NCBI RefSeq assembly: GCF_903064525.1
Contig: NZ_LR797830.1
Coordinates: 2,170,001 to 2,234,000, forward strand
Origin: Methylacidimicrobium sp. AP8
GTDB lineage: Bacteria; Verrucomicrobiota; Verrucomicrobiia; Methylacidiphilales; Methylacidiphilaceae
Length of the DNA: 64,000 nucleotides
Direction of reading: 5' to 3'
This document shows positions 25,883 through 34,286 of this stretch, in pieces. A program made the position numbers and the translations under genes. Under the pieces are notes generated by a model that searched no databases, was not told the DNA's origin, and saw nothing but the letters and a program-made list of their open reading frames with translations. Each line of letters opens with the position of its first letter. Position 1 is the first letter of the stretch.

Positions 25883-26663
25883 CGAAAGCCTCCACCTGGC
25901 CGAGAATGACTCGATCCAGAATCGAAGCCATTCCGGCGGCCCGCGCGTAGTAGATCCGCCGTCCGTCCTTGGTCACCTGCGGGTTGAGAAACTCCGGATC
26001 CCGCGGATGCCCGCTCAAGCCCATCAGATGCGGAATGTCGGTGTACGAGTGCTTCCCTTCGGAAAGGAAAAACGGGACAACGGCGATATCCCTGCTGCGG
26101 ATCAAGTCGCGCCATCGGCGCACCGACGGGTCCTGCTCCAAGAACGCCACGCCGCATTCGGCGAATCGCCCGGAGTCGCGGATGCGGGCGGCTTGCTCCC
26201 ATGCGGTTTGCGCGGAGCAGTCGTTTCGCTCGGTTCCGTGGCCGACCAGGAGCAGAGCGACATCGCGGGAGTCGGTGTTCCGGATCACCGCCAGGGCCTG
26301 CTCCACGATCGCATCCGCCATGCGCGGATGGCAGCCGGGCGGCTCGCAATAGCGGATCTCGAAGGAGCCCCGGCGCGTGACGGGCCCCCGCAACCCGAAC
26401 TCGCGCGGCAGAACCTCTCGGGTAAAATAGCCATGGCTCAGAAAGTCGGGCACAAGGTAAATGCACTCCTCTTCCACTCCGTAAAGAACCGTCCGATAGG
26501 ATGGCTCCTCTTTCCAGAAGCACTCGTAGACAGCCGCGAACGTGCCGGACAACCGCAGTGAAGCGGCATGCCGGTAGATCGGCAGGGCGGATTCAGGGCT
26601 GAACATCGATCCGTGGCCTGCCAGGATGAGCGCCCGATCGCGGAATTTGCTTACCTTCCGCAT
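25860..26663 (-). CDS. CbiX-like (sirohydrochlorin chelatase family) protein
   Basis: About 267 residues carrying two CbiX-type half-domains: RALILAGHGSMFSPESAL at the N-terminus, with histidine after AG, and VALLLVGHGTERNDCSAQTA near residue 140. CbiX proteins insert cobalt, nickel or iron into sirohydrochlorin. ATG 26663 follows GAGGA; a start 36 bases upstream is possible. It is the upstream gene of a two-gene unit with the Fe-S protein and is divergent from the aldolase. No cobalamin, siroheme or F430 gene is nearby, so the metal and tetrapyrrole are not known. Confidence 0.8.
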   Translation of the reverse strand: MRKVSKFRDRALILAGHGSMFSPESALPIYRHAASLRLSGTFAAVYECFWKEEPSYRTVLYGVEEECIYLVPDFLSHGYFTREVLPREFGLRGPVTRRGSFEIRYCEPPGCHPRMADAIVEQALAVIRNTDSRDVALLLVGHGTERNDCSAQTAWEQAARIRDSGRFAECGVAFLEQDPSVRRWRDLIRSRDIAVVPFFLSEGKHSYTDIPHLMGLSGHPRDPEFLNPQVTKDGRRIYYARAAGMASILDRVILGQVEAFDEAHGLV

Positions 26664-26798
26664 GCGGTTGTCCTCAGCGTCGAGTCCGCCATTTCGCACT
26701 TGCCCAGCAACCGAGGGGAACGTAGTCTGCCTATTGCTCGACAGGGGCTAAGACAGCGGTATGGCTCCCGACCGGCCAAGAAGAAGGAGGTAGAAATC

Positions 26799-27770
26799 AT
26801 GATCGTCACGACGGCGGAACTCTTTCGTTGCGCTTACGGAAAGTACGCGATCGGCGCGTACAATATCAACAACATGGAGCAATCCCTCGGCCTCTTCCGA
26901 GGGGCTGTGCAGGCGCAGGCTCCGTTCATCATCCAAATCTCGAGAGGGGCCAGGAAGTATGCCGACAAACGGATGCTCGAGGCCATCATCCGAGCCTCCG
27001 AAAGCATCTACCCGGAGTGCATCTTCGCGGTCCACCTCGATCATGGCGACGAAGAGACTTGCTATGACTGCATCGACTCGGGCTTCTACAGCTCCGTCAT
27101 GATCGATGCCTCGCACCACCCGTTCGAGGAGAACGTAGCCATCACGCGCCGTGTGGTCGAGCGCGCCCACGCCAAGGGTGTCAGTGTGGAGGCCGAGCTC
27201 GGGATGCTCGGCGGAGTGGAAGAGGACGTCAAGGTCGAGGAAGGGCACGCCTGCCTTACCGACCCGGACCAGGCAAAAATCTTCGTCGAGCAAACGGGTT
27301 GCGATTCTCTCGCCTGCGCCGTGGGCACCAGTCACGGTGCGTACAAGTTCAAGGGGAAGCAGTCGATCCATTTCGAGGTGTTGGAAGCGATCTCCAAGCG
27401 CCTTCCCGGTTTTCCGCTCGTAATGCATGGAAGCTCCAGCGTTCCCCAGGACGAAGTGCGGCGGATCAACGCAGCCGGCGGCAAGCTGGATCCGAGCGCA
27501 TCCGGCGTCGATGAGAATGAATACCTTCCGGCGGCAAAGCGCGGAGTCACCAAAATCAACATCGATACCGACGGCCGCTTGGTCTGGATGCGCGTGCACC
27601 GCGAGTACTTGCGCGACCATCCGGAGGACTTCGACTTTCGCGGGCCGGGCCGCATCTTTATGGCGGAGTACGCGAACATGATCGCGCACAAGAGCGAAAA
27701 GCTCGGCTGCGCCCGCCAGCTCGAGCCGGTCCGTAAGGAGATTCTCGCCCAACGGGGTGCCAACGGGTAG
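26799..27770 (+). CDS. fba: Class II fructose-bisphosphate aldolase
   Basis: 323 residues. Zinc-dependent aldolase interconverting fructose-1,6-bisphosphate (or sedoheptulose-bisphosphate) with trioses. The zinc/catalytic block FAVHLDHGDEE has catalytic D81 and ligand H82; further blocks are VEAELGMLGGVEED, AVGTSHGAYKF with another zinc histidine and VMHGSSSVPQDEVRRIN. GVTKINIDTDGRLVWM is the phosphate-binding end. The start follows a perfect AAGGAGG eight bases upstream, implying strong expression. In autotrophs this enzyme serves the Calvin cycle; no other cycle gene is adjacent. Confidence 0.94.
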   Translation: MIVTTAELFRCAYGKYAIGAYNINNMEQSLGLFRGAVQAQAPFIIQISRGARKYADKRMLEAIIRASESIYPECIFAVHLDHGDEETCYDCIDSGFYSSVMIDASHHPFEENVAITRRVVERAHAKGVSVEAELGMLGGVEEDVKVEEGHACLTDPDQAKIFVEQTGCDSLACAVGTSHGAYKFKGKQSIHFEVLEAISKRLPGFPLVMHGSSSVPQDEVRRINAAGGKLDPSASGVDENEYLPAAKRGVTKINIDTDGRLVWMRVHREYLRDHPEDFDFRGPGRIFMAEYANMIAHKSEKLGCARQLEPVRKEILAQRGANG

Positions 27771-27782
27771 ACTTGTCGCCGG

Positions 27783-27804
27783 ATCGGCGGTCTCCGATTT
27801 CTTT
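27783..27804 (+). terminator. Possible weak terminator after the aldolase gene
   Basis: ATCGG (27783-27787) and CCGAT (27794-27798) form a 5-bp stem with a 6-base loop, followed by TTCTTT. The stem is short, so this is only a candidate, but the position 13 bp after the stop codon is suitable. Confidence 0.3.
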
Positions 27805-27867
27805 GCCCGGTGGTGCCCAGCCGCACAACCGATGAACGGGTATGGCAGCATCCGCGGGGTGCGCAGC

Positions 27868-28055
27868 CCTAGCGGCCATTTCTCACAAATTTCGTAGCCG
27901 AGGCGCCGCAAATGGGCTTGGGTGCGAGGCGGGCGCAGGTTTTCCACCGGAGCTGTATGAAGACATACTGCGAGGATGGAAAACCAAGCGGGAGCGAAGC
28001 AGACGAGCCCGTTTTGCAAGCCGTAGGAGAAAGCTTGTGAGAAATGGCCGCTAGG
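27868..28055. repeat. 188-bp long-hairpin (MITE-like) element
   Basis: The first 21 bases (27868-27888, starting CCTAGCGGCC) are the exact reverse complement of the last 21 (28035-28055). On the same axis of symmetry (27961.5) lie two more perfect pairs: GGTTTTCCA/TGGAAAACC (27938-27946 and 27977-27985) and GTATG/CATAC (27955-27959 and 27964-27968). Much of the arm between them also matches with small shifts, for example GCAAATGGGCT against GCAAAACGGGCT. It has no open reading frame of note. It is either a miniature inverted-repeat transposon or the gene for a long hairpin RNA. An IS481 copy sits at its right edge. Confidence 0.75.
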
Positions 28056-28076
28056 TGTTGGGGTTCGCATGATTAC
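28056..28076 (+). repeat. IS481 left terminal inverted repeat
   Basis: Starts TGTTGGGGTTCGCATGATT. Matches the right repeat at 15 of 21 positions, with an uninterrupted nine-base identity CGCATGATT. Confidence 0.85.
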
Positions 28077-28159
28077 CTTCTAGAAAATCGCCGTCCGTTG
28101 CTGATCGGGCGTGCGGTGCTTCGGGAGGTTGTGGCAAGCTGGAAAGCCGAGGTAAAGAT

Positions 28160-29125
28160 ATGAGAATCACCCTGCACAAAAATGCGACGACTACGCCGGC
28201 GATCCGCACGGCGATTCAACGGGCGAAGGGCAGCGATTACGAGTTGGCGAGGCAGTTTCGCGTGACTCGGGAGACGATTCGTCGGTGGCGGAAGCGGGAT
28301 TTTGTCGAGGATGCCAGCCACACCCCGCATCATCTTCCGACGACACTCAATCCGGGACAGGAAGAGCTGGTGATCTACTTGCGCACGCAGCTCCGGCTGC
28401 CGCTGGACGATCTGCTGGCCGTCATCCGCGAATTTATCGAACCCTCCATGACCCGCTCGGCCTTGGGCCGGCTCCTGCGGCGCCGAGGCCACTCCCGGCT
28501 GCCTCAACCGGAAAAACCGGCCAATCCCACTCAACCCTTTAAAGTTTACCTGCCGGGCTACTTTCATGTGGACCTCAAATACCTGCCCCAGATGGCCGAC
28601 GAGACGTCTCGCCGTTATGTCTTCGTCGCCATCGATCGAGCCACCCGTTGGGTCTTCTTGGCGGTCAAGCGTGCAAAGACCCCAGCGGCCGCCCGCAGCT
28701 TTCTCCAGGCGCTGGCCAAGGCGGCACCCGTGAAAATCCGAACCATCCTCACCGATAACGGCAAGGAGTTCACCGATCGCGTCTTCGGCCAAGCAGCCAA
28801 GGATGCTACCGGAGCCCATGAGTTCGACGCGCTCTGCCAAGCATTGGGAATCGAGCACCGCCTGACCAAGCCAAAGTCGCCTCGCACCAATGGCATGGTG
28901 GAGCGCTTCAACGGAAGACTGGCGCAGATCCTCCGTACTCATCACTTCCAAAGCTCCCTCGACCTGAAAACCACGCTCCACCGCTACGCCTGGCTCTACA
29001 ACGAACACCACCCTCAAAAATCGCTCAATCACCAAACCCCACTTCAGGCCCTAAAAACATGGCAACAATCCCATCCGCATCTCTTCCAAAAAGCAGTACG
29101 CAATCATGCGGGACCTGACAGCTAG
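28160..29125 (+). CDS. IS481-family DDE transposase
   Basis: 321 residues. An N-terminal helix-turn-helix (DYELARQFRVTRETIRRWRK) is followed by an integrase-core domain with the DDE triad: D138 in YFHVDLKYLP, D199 in ILTDNGKEF and E248 in TNGMVERFNGR, then the typical ending YNEHHPQKSLNHQTPLQAL. The reading frame is intact. It has no stop codon inside the element: it reads through the right terminal repeat and ends at TAG (29123-29125) inside the right copy of the target duplication. ATG 28160 has an AGGT ribosome binding sequence. Confidence 0.93.
   Translation: MRITLHKNATTTPAIRTAIQRAKGSDYELARQFRVTRETIRRWRKRDFVEDASHTPHHLPTTLNPGQEELVIYLRTQLRLPLDDLLAVIREFIEPSMTRSALGRLLRRRGHSRLPQPEKPANPTQPFKVYLPGYFHVDLKYLPQMADETSRRYVFVAIDRATRWVFLAVKRAKTPAAARSFLQALAKAAPVKIRTILTDNGKEFTDRVFGQAAKDATGAHEFDALCQALGIEHRLTKPKSPRTNGMVERFNGRLAQILRTHHFQSSLDLKTTLHRYAWLYNEHHPQKSLNHQTPLQALKTWQQSHPHLFQKAVRNHAGPDS
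29100..29120 (-). repeat. IS481 right terminal inverted repeat
   Basis: Reverse complement begins TGTCAGGTCCCGCATGATT. The transposase reading frame runs through it, so it is also coding sequence. Confidence 0.85.
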
Positions 29126-29126
29126 G

Positions 29127-29539
29127 CATCGGGAACGTGCGCGCGGTCGATTCGAATATATCGGCGGTACCCGCGCCTCCGAGGCCGAAGTACGCCGCTC
29201 TCTCCGGAAGCTTTCGGGCTTCTGCCAATACCGTCGGTCCCCTGCTTACAGGCCAAGGATCTCTTCGTTTCGGATCGCCGTGCCGGGAGCGATCCCCGGA
29301 GCCGCTATCCCCCTTGCGAATCCTCACCGAGGGGGCAAACTGCATCCGCCTCGGATCCGTACTTCCTGCAGCTCTCCGGAACGGAGACCCCGGCAGTTGA
29401 CCATTCTCACAGGGCCGGCGGTCGCCGCATACCGTTGCCATCTTCCTTCTTCGCTCAGGGGTAGCCCACGGCGCGGCTAGGAGTTGGCTACGTTTTGCCG
29501 GAGGGAGCCGGAGCGAGTAGTTTCGTTCGGGGGGCCTTC
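29127..29539. other. Intergenic region between IS481 and glcF
   Basis: About 410 bases without a convincing gene. Several GC-rich inverted repeats are visible, such as CCGGG/CCCGG near 29280 and CCCCC/GGGGG around 29305-29335. I compared it mentally with glycine and cobalamin riboswitch consensus blocks and found no match. It presumably holds the glc operon promoter, displaced sequence from before the transposon insertions, or an unrecognised structured leader. Confidence 0.35.
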
Positions 29540-30826
29540 ATGGAAGCACGTCTTTCCCAGTCTCTTCTCCGGGAGCCGGCCGCCCGGGAAGCGGAACGGC
29601 TGCTGCGCACCTGCGTTCATTGCGGTTTCTGCCTGCCGGCCTGCCCGACCTACGAGCTCTCCGGGGATGAGCTCGACAGCCCGCGAGGCCGCATCTATCT
29701 GATCAAGGAGGTGCTCGAGGGGCGCGGCGGAAAAATCGCCCGGCAGCACCTCGATCGTTGTCTTCTCTGCCGGGCCTGCGAACGTGCCTGCCCGTCCGGC
29801 GTCGAGTACAGCCGTCTGGCGGCCGTGACGCGGCGCCTTGTTGCGGCCGCAAGCCCCCGGAACCTAAAAGACTGGCTTCTCCGCCGGTTGATCGGCGCCG
29901 TTGTCCCGTATCCCTCGCGACTCTCCCGCGCGGTCGCGGTCGCGCGACTGCTTCGCCCGCTTCTTCCGGCGCCTTTCGCGGCTACGCTTCCGGCTCGCCC
30001 GGCGGCAACCGGCTTTCCTCGCCGTAGCCTACCGCACCCCAGGCGCATCCTACTCGTTCCCGGCTGCGCTCAATCGGTCTTCTCGCCCGCGACGCATCTC
30101 GCTTTAGCTCGTGTCTGCCACCGGCTCGGGATCGAGCCGGTTTTCTCCCCCGGTTCCGGCTGCTGCGGGGCCCTCTCCCACCACCTCGGCTTCGAGAAAC
30201 GGGCTCTCGGCCAAATCCGGCGGAATCTCGACCTCTGGTGGCCGGAGCTGCAGGCGGGTGCTGAGGGGCTGATGATTCCCGCAAGCGCCTGCGCGCTCAT
30301 GGTACGCGAGTATCCGGCCATTCTTGCAAGCGATGGACAGTACGCGGAGCGCGCGCGCCGGATTGCGGACGTGGTGAAAGATCCCGCCGAGCTGCTCCTT
30401 TCCGAAGGAGGGAGGCATCCGTTCCTCCCCCCAAAAAAGGCGGTCGCCTTCCACTGCCCGTGCACACAGCGGCCGGGAACGGTCGAAGCCCTGCTGCAGA
30501 AACTAGGCGTTCCCTTGATTCCGCAACAGCGATCGCCGGCTTGCTGCGGCGCCGCCGGAGCCTATGCGCTCTTGCAACCGAAGATCTCGAGCCGGTTGTT
30601 GGATTGGAAGGTATCCGCCTTGGAAGAGGGCGGGCCGACGGAGATTCTCACGGCCAACATCGGCTGCCAGCTCCATCTGGCCGGAAGGAGCCGGGTCCCG
30701 GTCCGCCACTGGGTCGAGCTGATCGACGAATGTCAGGCTGCGGGCCTCCGGCTAGAAACTCCTGCCGGCAATCGGACACAGCACAGCGGAGACTCGTCGG
30801 CGGAGCGCTTCCCGCCCTTTCCATGA
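29540..30826 (+). CDS. glcF: Glycolate oxidase iron-sulfur subunit GlcF
   Basis: 428 residues. Passes electrons from the flavin subunits to the membrane quinone pool during glycolate oxidation to glyoxylate. Two ferredoxin-type clusters: CVHCGFCLPACPTY (C25, C28, C31, C35) and CLLCRACERACPSGVEY. Two CCG-domain motifs follow: PGSGCCGALSHHLG and SPACCGAAGAYALL. The ATG at 29540 matches the GlcF N-terminus; there is an upstream in-frame start at 29495. The last bases overlap the glcD start (ATGA). Confidence 0.93.
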   Translation: MEARLSQSLLREPAAREAERLLRTCVHCGFCLPACPTYELSGDELDSPRGRIYLIKEVLEGRGGKIARQHLDRCLLCRACERACPSGVEYSRLAAVTRRLVAAASPRNLKDWLLRRLIGAVVPYPSRLSRAVAVARLLRPLLPAPFAATLPARPAATGFPRRSLPHPRRILLVPGCAQSVFSPATHLALARVCHRLGIEPVFSPGSGCCGALSHHLGFEKRALGQIRRNLDLWWPELQAGAEGLMIPASACALMVREYPAILASDGQYAERARRIADVVKDPAELLLSEGGRHPFLPPKKAVAFHCPCTQRPGTVEALLQKLGVPLIPQQRSPACCGAAGAYALLQPKISSRLLDWKVSALEEGGPTEILTANIGCQLHLAGRSRVPVRHWVELIDECQAAGLRLETPAGNRTQHSGDSSAERFPPFP

Positions 30827-32376
30827 TCCCCCCTTTCCTTCGCTCGCTTCTCCGTCGGCGAGCCGCGCAGTCGAAGGCGGCGGGCGCTCCATGCGGCTTG
30901 ACCGGTTCGCCGGAGCCTTCACTCCGACCGGAAGCCCTCTTGCGTCGATTGCGGACGAGTCTCTCCGGCTGTACGCTACTGACCGAGCCGGAGTCCTTGC
31001 GGCCGTACGAATGCGACGGCTTGACCGCCTATCGGCGGCTTCCTTTAGCGGTAGCGATTCCCGAATCGGTCGACCAAGTCCGAGAGATCCTCCGGGTTTG
31101 CCACGCTCTCCGGGTACCTGTGGTTCCCCGCGGGGCGGGCACCGGCTTGTCGGGCGGTGCCCTTCCGGATCGTTCCGGGCTGGTACTGAGCATGACACGC
31201 CTTCGCAGGATCCTTGCGATCGACCCCCTCAATCGGACGGCCCGAGTCGAGCCGGGTGTAACGAACCGGGCGATCTCGGAAGCCGCCTCGCCCTTCGGGC
31301 TCTTCTACGCTCCGGACCCCTCGTCGGATATCGCCTGCACCATCGGGGGCAACATCGCCGAAAATGCGGGCGGACTCCACTGCCTCAAGTACGGGCTGAC
31401 CGTGCACAATGTCATCTCCGTCAAGATGCTGACCGCCGAGGGGGATCCGCTCGTGCTGGGAACGGAAGCTCTGGATTCCGCCGGCTTCGACCTTCTCGCT
31501 TTGTTTATCGGATCCGAGGGATTGCTCGGGGTCGTTGTGGAGGCGACGGTCCGGCTTCTGCCACGCCCTCCCTCGGCCCGTCTGGTCGTCGCCGGCTTTG
31601 CTTCCGTGGAAGCCGCCGCTGCGGCCGTGGGAAAGGTGATCGGAGAGGGATTCGTGCCGGCGGGCTTGGAGATGATGGACAATCTGGCGATCCGCGCGGC
31701 GGAAGCCTTCGTTCCTGCGGGCTATCCGGTCGAGGCGGCCGCCCTCCTGCTCTGCGAGTTCGACGGCCTGCCCCAGGAGGTGGACGAGCAGATCGCCCTC
31801 GCGGAAAGTCGGTTGCGGGAGAGCGGGGCTTTCTTCCTTCGTGTCTCCTCATCGGAGGAGGAGAGAATCTTGCTCTGGAAGGGAAGAAAGTCGGCGTTTC
31901 CGGCCGCAGGTCGGCTCGCTCCCGACTACTATTGCATGGACGGAACCATCCCGCGTCAAAGCCTTCCGGAAGCTCTCCGCCGCATTGGCCGACTTTCGAA
32001 AGAATTCGGGCTGCCGGTCGCCAACGTCTTTCACGCCGGAGACGGCAACCTCCACCCCCTGATCCTTTTTGATGCGAGCCGACCCATGGAGCTTCAGCAT
32101 GCCGAGCGCCTAGGGCGCCAAATTCTAGAGATCTGCGTGGAGCTGGGAGGAACGATTACCGGGGAGCACGGCGTCGGCGTGGAAAAGCTCGACTCGATGT
32201 GCATCCAGTTCGGCCCGGCCGAACTGGCGCAGTTTCATCGCGTCAAAGAGGCGTTCGACCCCGAGGGAATCCTCAATCCGAGGAAAGCGATTCCGCTGCT
32301 TCATCGCTGTGCCGAGCTCGGCGCAATGCGTGTCCATCGCGGAAAGCCGCCCTTTCCGGAGATCCAACGGTATTGA
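30823..32376 (+). CDS. glcD: Glycolate oxidase FAD subunit GlcD
   Basis: 517 residues. FAD-linked catalytic subunit. The FAD_binding_4 domain has VPVVPRGAGTGLSGGALPD and IGGNIAENAGGLHCLKYG; the FAD-oxidase C-terminal domain has FHAGDGNLHPLILFD and the closing motif GTITGEHGVGVEKLDSM before EAFDPEGILNPRK. About 20 residues longer at the N-terminus than E. coli GlcD (499). ATG 30823 overlaps the glcF stop. A D-lactate dehydrogenase of the same family is the alternative, but the GlcE and GlcF neighbours argue for glycolate. Confidence 0.93.
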   Translation: MIPPFLRSLLRRRAAQSKAAGAPCGLTGSPEPSLRPEALLRRLRTSLSGCTLLTEPESLRPYECDGLTAYRRLPLAVAIPESVDQVREILRVCHALRVPVVPRGAGTGLSGGALPDRSGLVLSMTRLRRILAIDPLNRTARVEPGVTNRAISEAASPFGLFYAPDPSSDIACTIGGNIAENAGGLHCLKYGLTVHNVISVKMLTAEGDPLVLGTEALDSAGFDLLALFIGSEGLLGVVVEATVRLLPRPPSARLVVAGFASVEAAAAAVGKVIGEGFVPAGLEMMDNLAIRAAEAFVPAGYPVEAAALLLCEFDGLPQEVDEQIALAESRLRESGAFFLRVSSSEEERILLWKGRKSAFPAAGRLAPDYYCMDGTIPRQSLPEALRRIGRLSKEFGLPVANVFHAGDGNLHPLILFDASRPMELQHAERLGRQILEICVELGGTITGEHGVGVEKLDSMCIQFGPAELAQFHRVKEAFDPEGILNPRKAIPLLHRCAELGAMRVHRGKPPFPEIQRY

Positions 32377-32515
32377 TGTCTGACCGCTCCCCTCTTTGCT
32401 TGCTGGTTTTCTCTTCCGGAGAAAAGAGGAGCCTCCTTCCTCTCCGGACGGATGCCGGCACACGCCAAGGCCGCTTGCGCGGAGCGGACGGCCGATCCCC
32501 GGGAGGGAAACGGTC

Positions 32516-33580
32516 ATGATCGACCAAGATCGGGACCTTACGGATGTCTTGGTGGAGGAGGTGAGGAGCGCCCACGACTCCCGCACTCCGCTCTTTATCG
32601 TCGGCGGCGGGACCAAGGCTTTTCTGGGGCTCCCCGTTTCGGGTCGGCGCCTTGCTCTCGGAGAACACCGGGGCATTCTTCGCTACGAGCCCACCGAACT
32701 CGTCCTGACCGCCCGTGCCGGCACACCGATGAGTCGGATCCACCGCCTGCTGGCCGCCCAGGGCCAGTGGCTTCCCTTCGAACCCCCATCCTTGGGAGAT
32801 TCGGCCACGCTCGGCGGAACCATCGCCTGCGGTCTATCCGGACCCGCGCGCCCCTTCAGCGGCGCGGCTCGGGACTTTGTCCTCGGCGTGCGGCTGCTCG
32901 ACGGAAGGGGCCAAGCGCTCCGCTTCGGCGGCGAGGTCATCAAAAACGTGGCGGGATATGATGTTCCACGCCTGGTCACCGGAGCGCAGGGAACCCTGGG
33001 CATCTTGCTGGAAATCAGCCTTAAGGTGAGCCCCAGACCGCCCTTCTCCGAAACGCTCTCGCTGGAAGCAAAGCCGGAAGCGGCCATCCACTGGCTCTGC
33101 CGGCTCGCCGCGGAGCCCTTGCCCCTCAGCGCAGCCTGCTACGACGGAGAGCGGCTCTTCCTGCGCTTAAGCGGCTCAAAAGGGGGGGTACGCGCTGCCG
33201 CAAGCCGCATCGGAGGAGAGCGCCTGGCCGATCCGGATGCCTTTTGGCAGTCGGTTCGCGAGCGTACGCATCCATTTTTCCTCCGGCCCGGTCCGCTTTG
33301 GCGACTCTCCGTGCCTCCCGCAACCCTGCCGCCGGCGCCCGGAGAAGGTGTCCTCTTTCTCGACTGGGGCGGCGCCCAGCGCTGGTGGAAGGGATACCTC
33401 GAGCCCGCCGCCGTTTGGGAATGGACTCGTTCGCGCGGCGGACACGCGACTCTCCTCGAGGCGGGCGGATCCCGGCAGCAACCCCTTGAGCCGGCCCTAC
33501 TCTCGCTTCACCGGAGGCTCAAGGCGGCCTTCGATCCTAACGGCATCCTCAACGCGGGACGCCTTTACCCGGAACTGTGA
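32516..33580 (+). CDS. glcE: Glycolate oxidase FAD-binding subunit GlcE
   Basis: 354 residues. Shows the GlcE pattern: TPLFIVGGGTKAFLGLP near residue 23, LTARAGTPMSRIHRLLA, DSATLGGTIACGLSGPARP, VIKNVAGYDVPRLVTGAQGTLG and a C-terminal AAFDPNGILNAGRLYPEL. Together with GlcD and GlcF it forms the three-subunit glycolate dehydrogenase. The ATG at 32516 follows GGGAGGG. A gap of about 140 bp separates it from glcD. In CO2-fixing bacteria this complex clears 2-phosphoglycolate made by RuBisCO; that role is inferred. Confidence 0.92.
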   Translation: MIDQDRDLTDVLVEEVRSAHDSRTPLFIVGGGTKAFLGLPVSGRRLALGEHRGILRYEPTELVLTARAGTPMSRIHRLLAAQGQWLPFEPPSLGDSATLGGTIACGLSGPARPFSGAARDFVLGVRLLDGRGQALRFGGEVIKNVAGYDVPRLVTGAQGTLGILLEISLKVSPRPPFSETLSLEAKPEAAIHWLCRLAAEPLPLSAACYDGERLFLRLSGSKGGVRAAASRIGGERLADPDAFWQSVRERTHPFFLRPGPLWRLSVPPATLPPAPGEGVLFLDWGGAQRWWKGYLEPAAVWEWTRSRGGHATLLEAGGSRQQPLEPALLSLHRRLKAAFDPNGILNAGRLYPEL

Positions 33581-33889
33581 TTAGCCCATGGTTCGCTTCG
33601 CGCCCGAATGGTGCGGATCGCCCGCAACTTGTCGAACGACACCGCTTGCGCCGAAGGGAGAACTCATGCCCCGGCACATCTTCTCTCTGGCTCGCTCCGG
33701 GCATGCGCCGGAGCCGCCTCCGACTTTCCGGCTTTCTACTTGACTCTTTTCCGGGTTCTGGGATCCTACTGAGGATCTGCGAGAGCGAGCCGGACAGCGA
33801 GGGTTGAACGTGCTCCTTTCAATCGCCATGGAAACGGCGATCGGGAGAGACCCGGCAGAAGTGATGTGTTTGCATTGAGGGAAGATTGC
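33581..33889. other. Intergenic region before the RRM protein
   Basis: Roughly 310 bases without a credible gene. It contains TTGACT at 33740-33745, which could be a -35 box, with only a poor -10 match (ATCCTA region) downstream, leaving a 5' leader of about 115 bases. Long leaders are common for cold-inducible RRM genes. No terminator with a T-run was seen after glcE. Confidence 0.35.
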
Positions 33890-34198
33890 ATGAACAGAAG
33901 ACTGTATGTCGGGAACCTCCCTTTCTCTCATCGAGAGGAAGACGTTCGCGAGCTCTTTGGCCAGCACGGCAAGGTCACCGAGGTCAATTTGATCATTGAC
34001 CGCATGACCGGCCAATCCCGCGGCTTCGCCTTCGTCACGATGGAAACGGCGGAAGAGGCGAAGGCGGCGATTGACAAGTTGCACGGAACGAAAGTAGAAG
34101 GCAGAAGCCTTGTTGTTAACGAAGCGAAGCCGAAGGAGGAACGGTTCGCTCCCTCCGGGTCCAGCTCGGGAGGTTTCCGCAAGCGGGATCGGCGCTAG
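33890..34198 (+). CDS. RRM-domain RNA-binding protein
   Basis: 102 residues, one RNA recognition motif. RNP2 is LYVGNL (residues 5-10) and RNP1 is RGFAFVTM (44-51), each with the aromatic residues that stack on RNA; a Gly/Ser/Arg tail (SGSSSGGFRKRDRR) follows. Such single-RRM proteins occur in cyanobacteria, Verrucomicrobia and others, often cold-induced. The ATG at 33890 follows GAGGGA and starts just before the domain; an in-frame alternative start at 33866 would add 8 residues. A monocistronic gene by spacing. Confidence 0.92.
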   Translation: MNRRLYVGNLPFSHREEDVRELFGQHGKVTEVNLIIDRMTGQSRGFAFVTMETAEEAKAAIDKLHGTKVEGRSLVVNEAKPKEERFAPSGSSSGGFRKRDRR

Positions 34199-34286
34199 CG
34201 GAATTTCCCATTCCAGTGTATAGAGAGTAGTCGCTCTTCTCGTGCTTCCCTTGTCGGCGGAGTCTGCGAGAGACGACGCCGCATCG

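Larger units (their letters stand above)
28056..29120 (+). mobile_element. IS481-family insertion sequence with 6-bp target duplication
   Basis: A 1065-bp element bounded by imperfect 21-bp inverted repeats beginning TGT and flanked by the direct repeat GCTAGG (28050-28055 and 29121-29126). The left duplication copy is the outer part of the right terminus of the 188-bp hairpin element, so the IS landed in that element. A single transposase gene fills it. The duplication is complete and unmutated, suggesting a fairly recent insertion. Confidence 0.9.

Noticed and set aside
29127-29539. Glycine or cobalamin riboswitch before glcF
   Set aside because: Short GGAGAG-like and ACCGCCGA-like strings are present on the minus strand, but their order and spacing do not match either consensus, and they face away from glcF.
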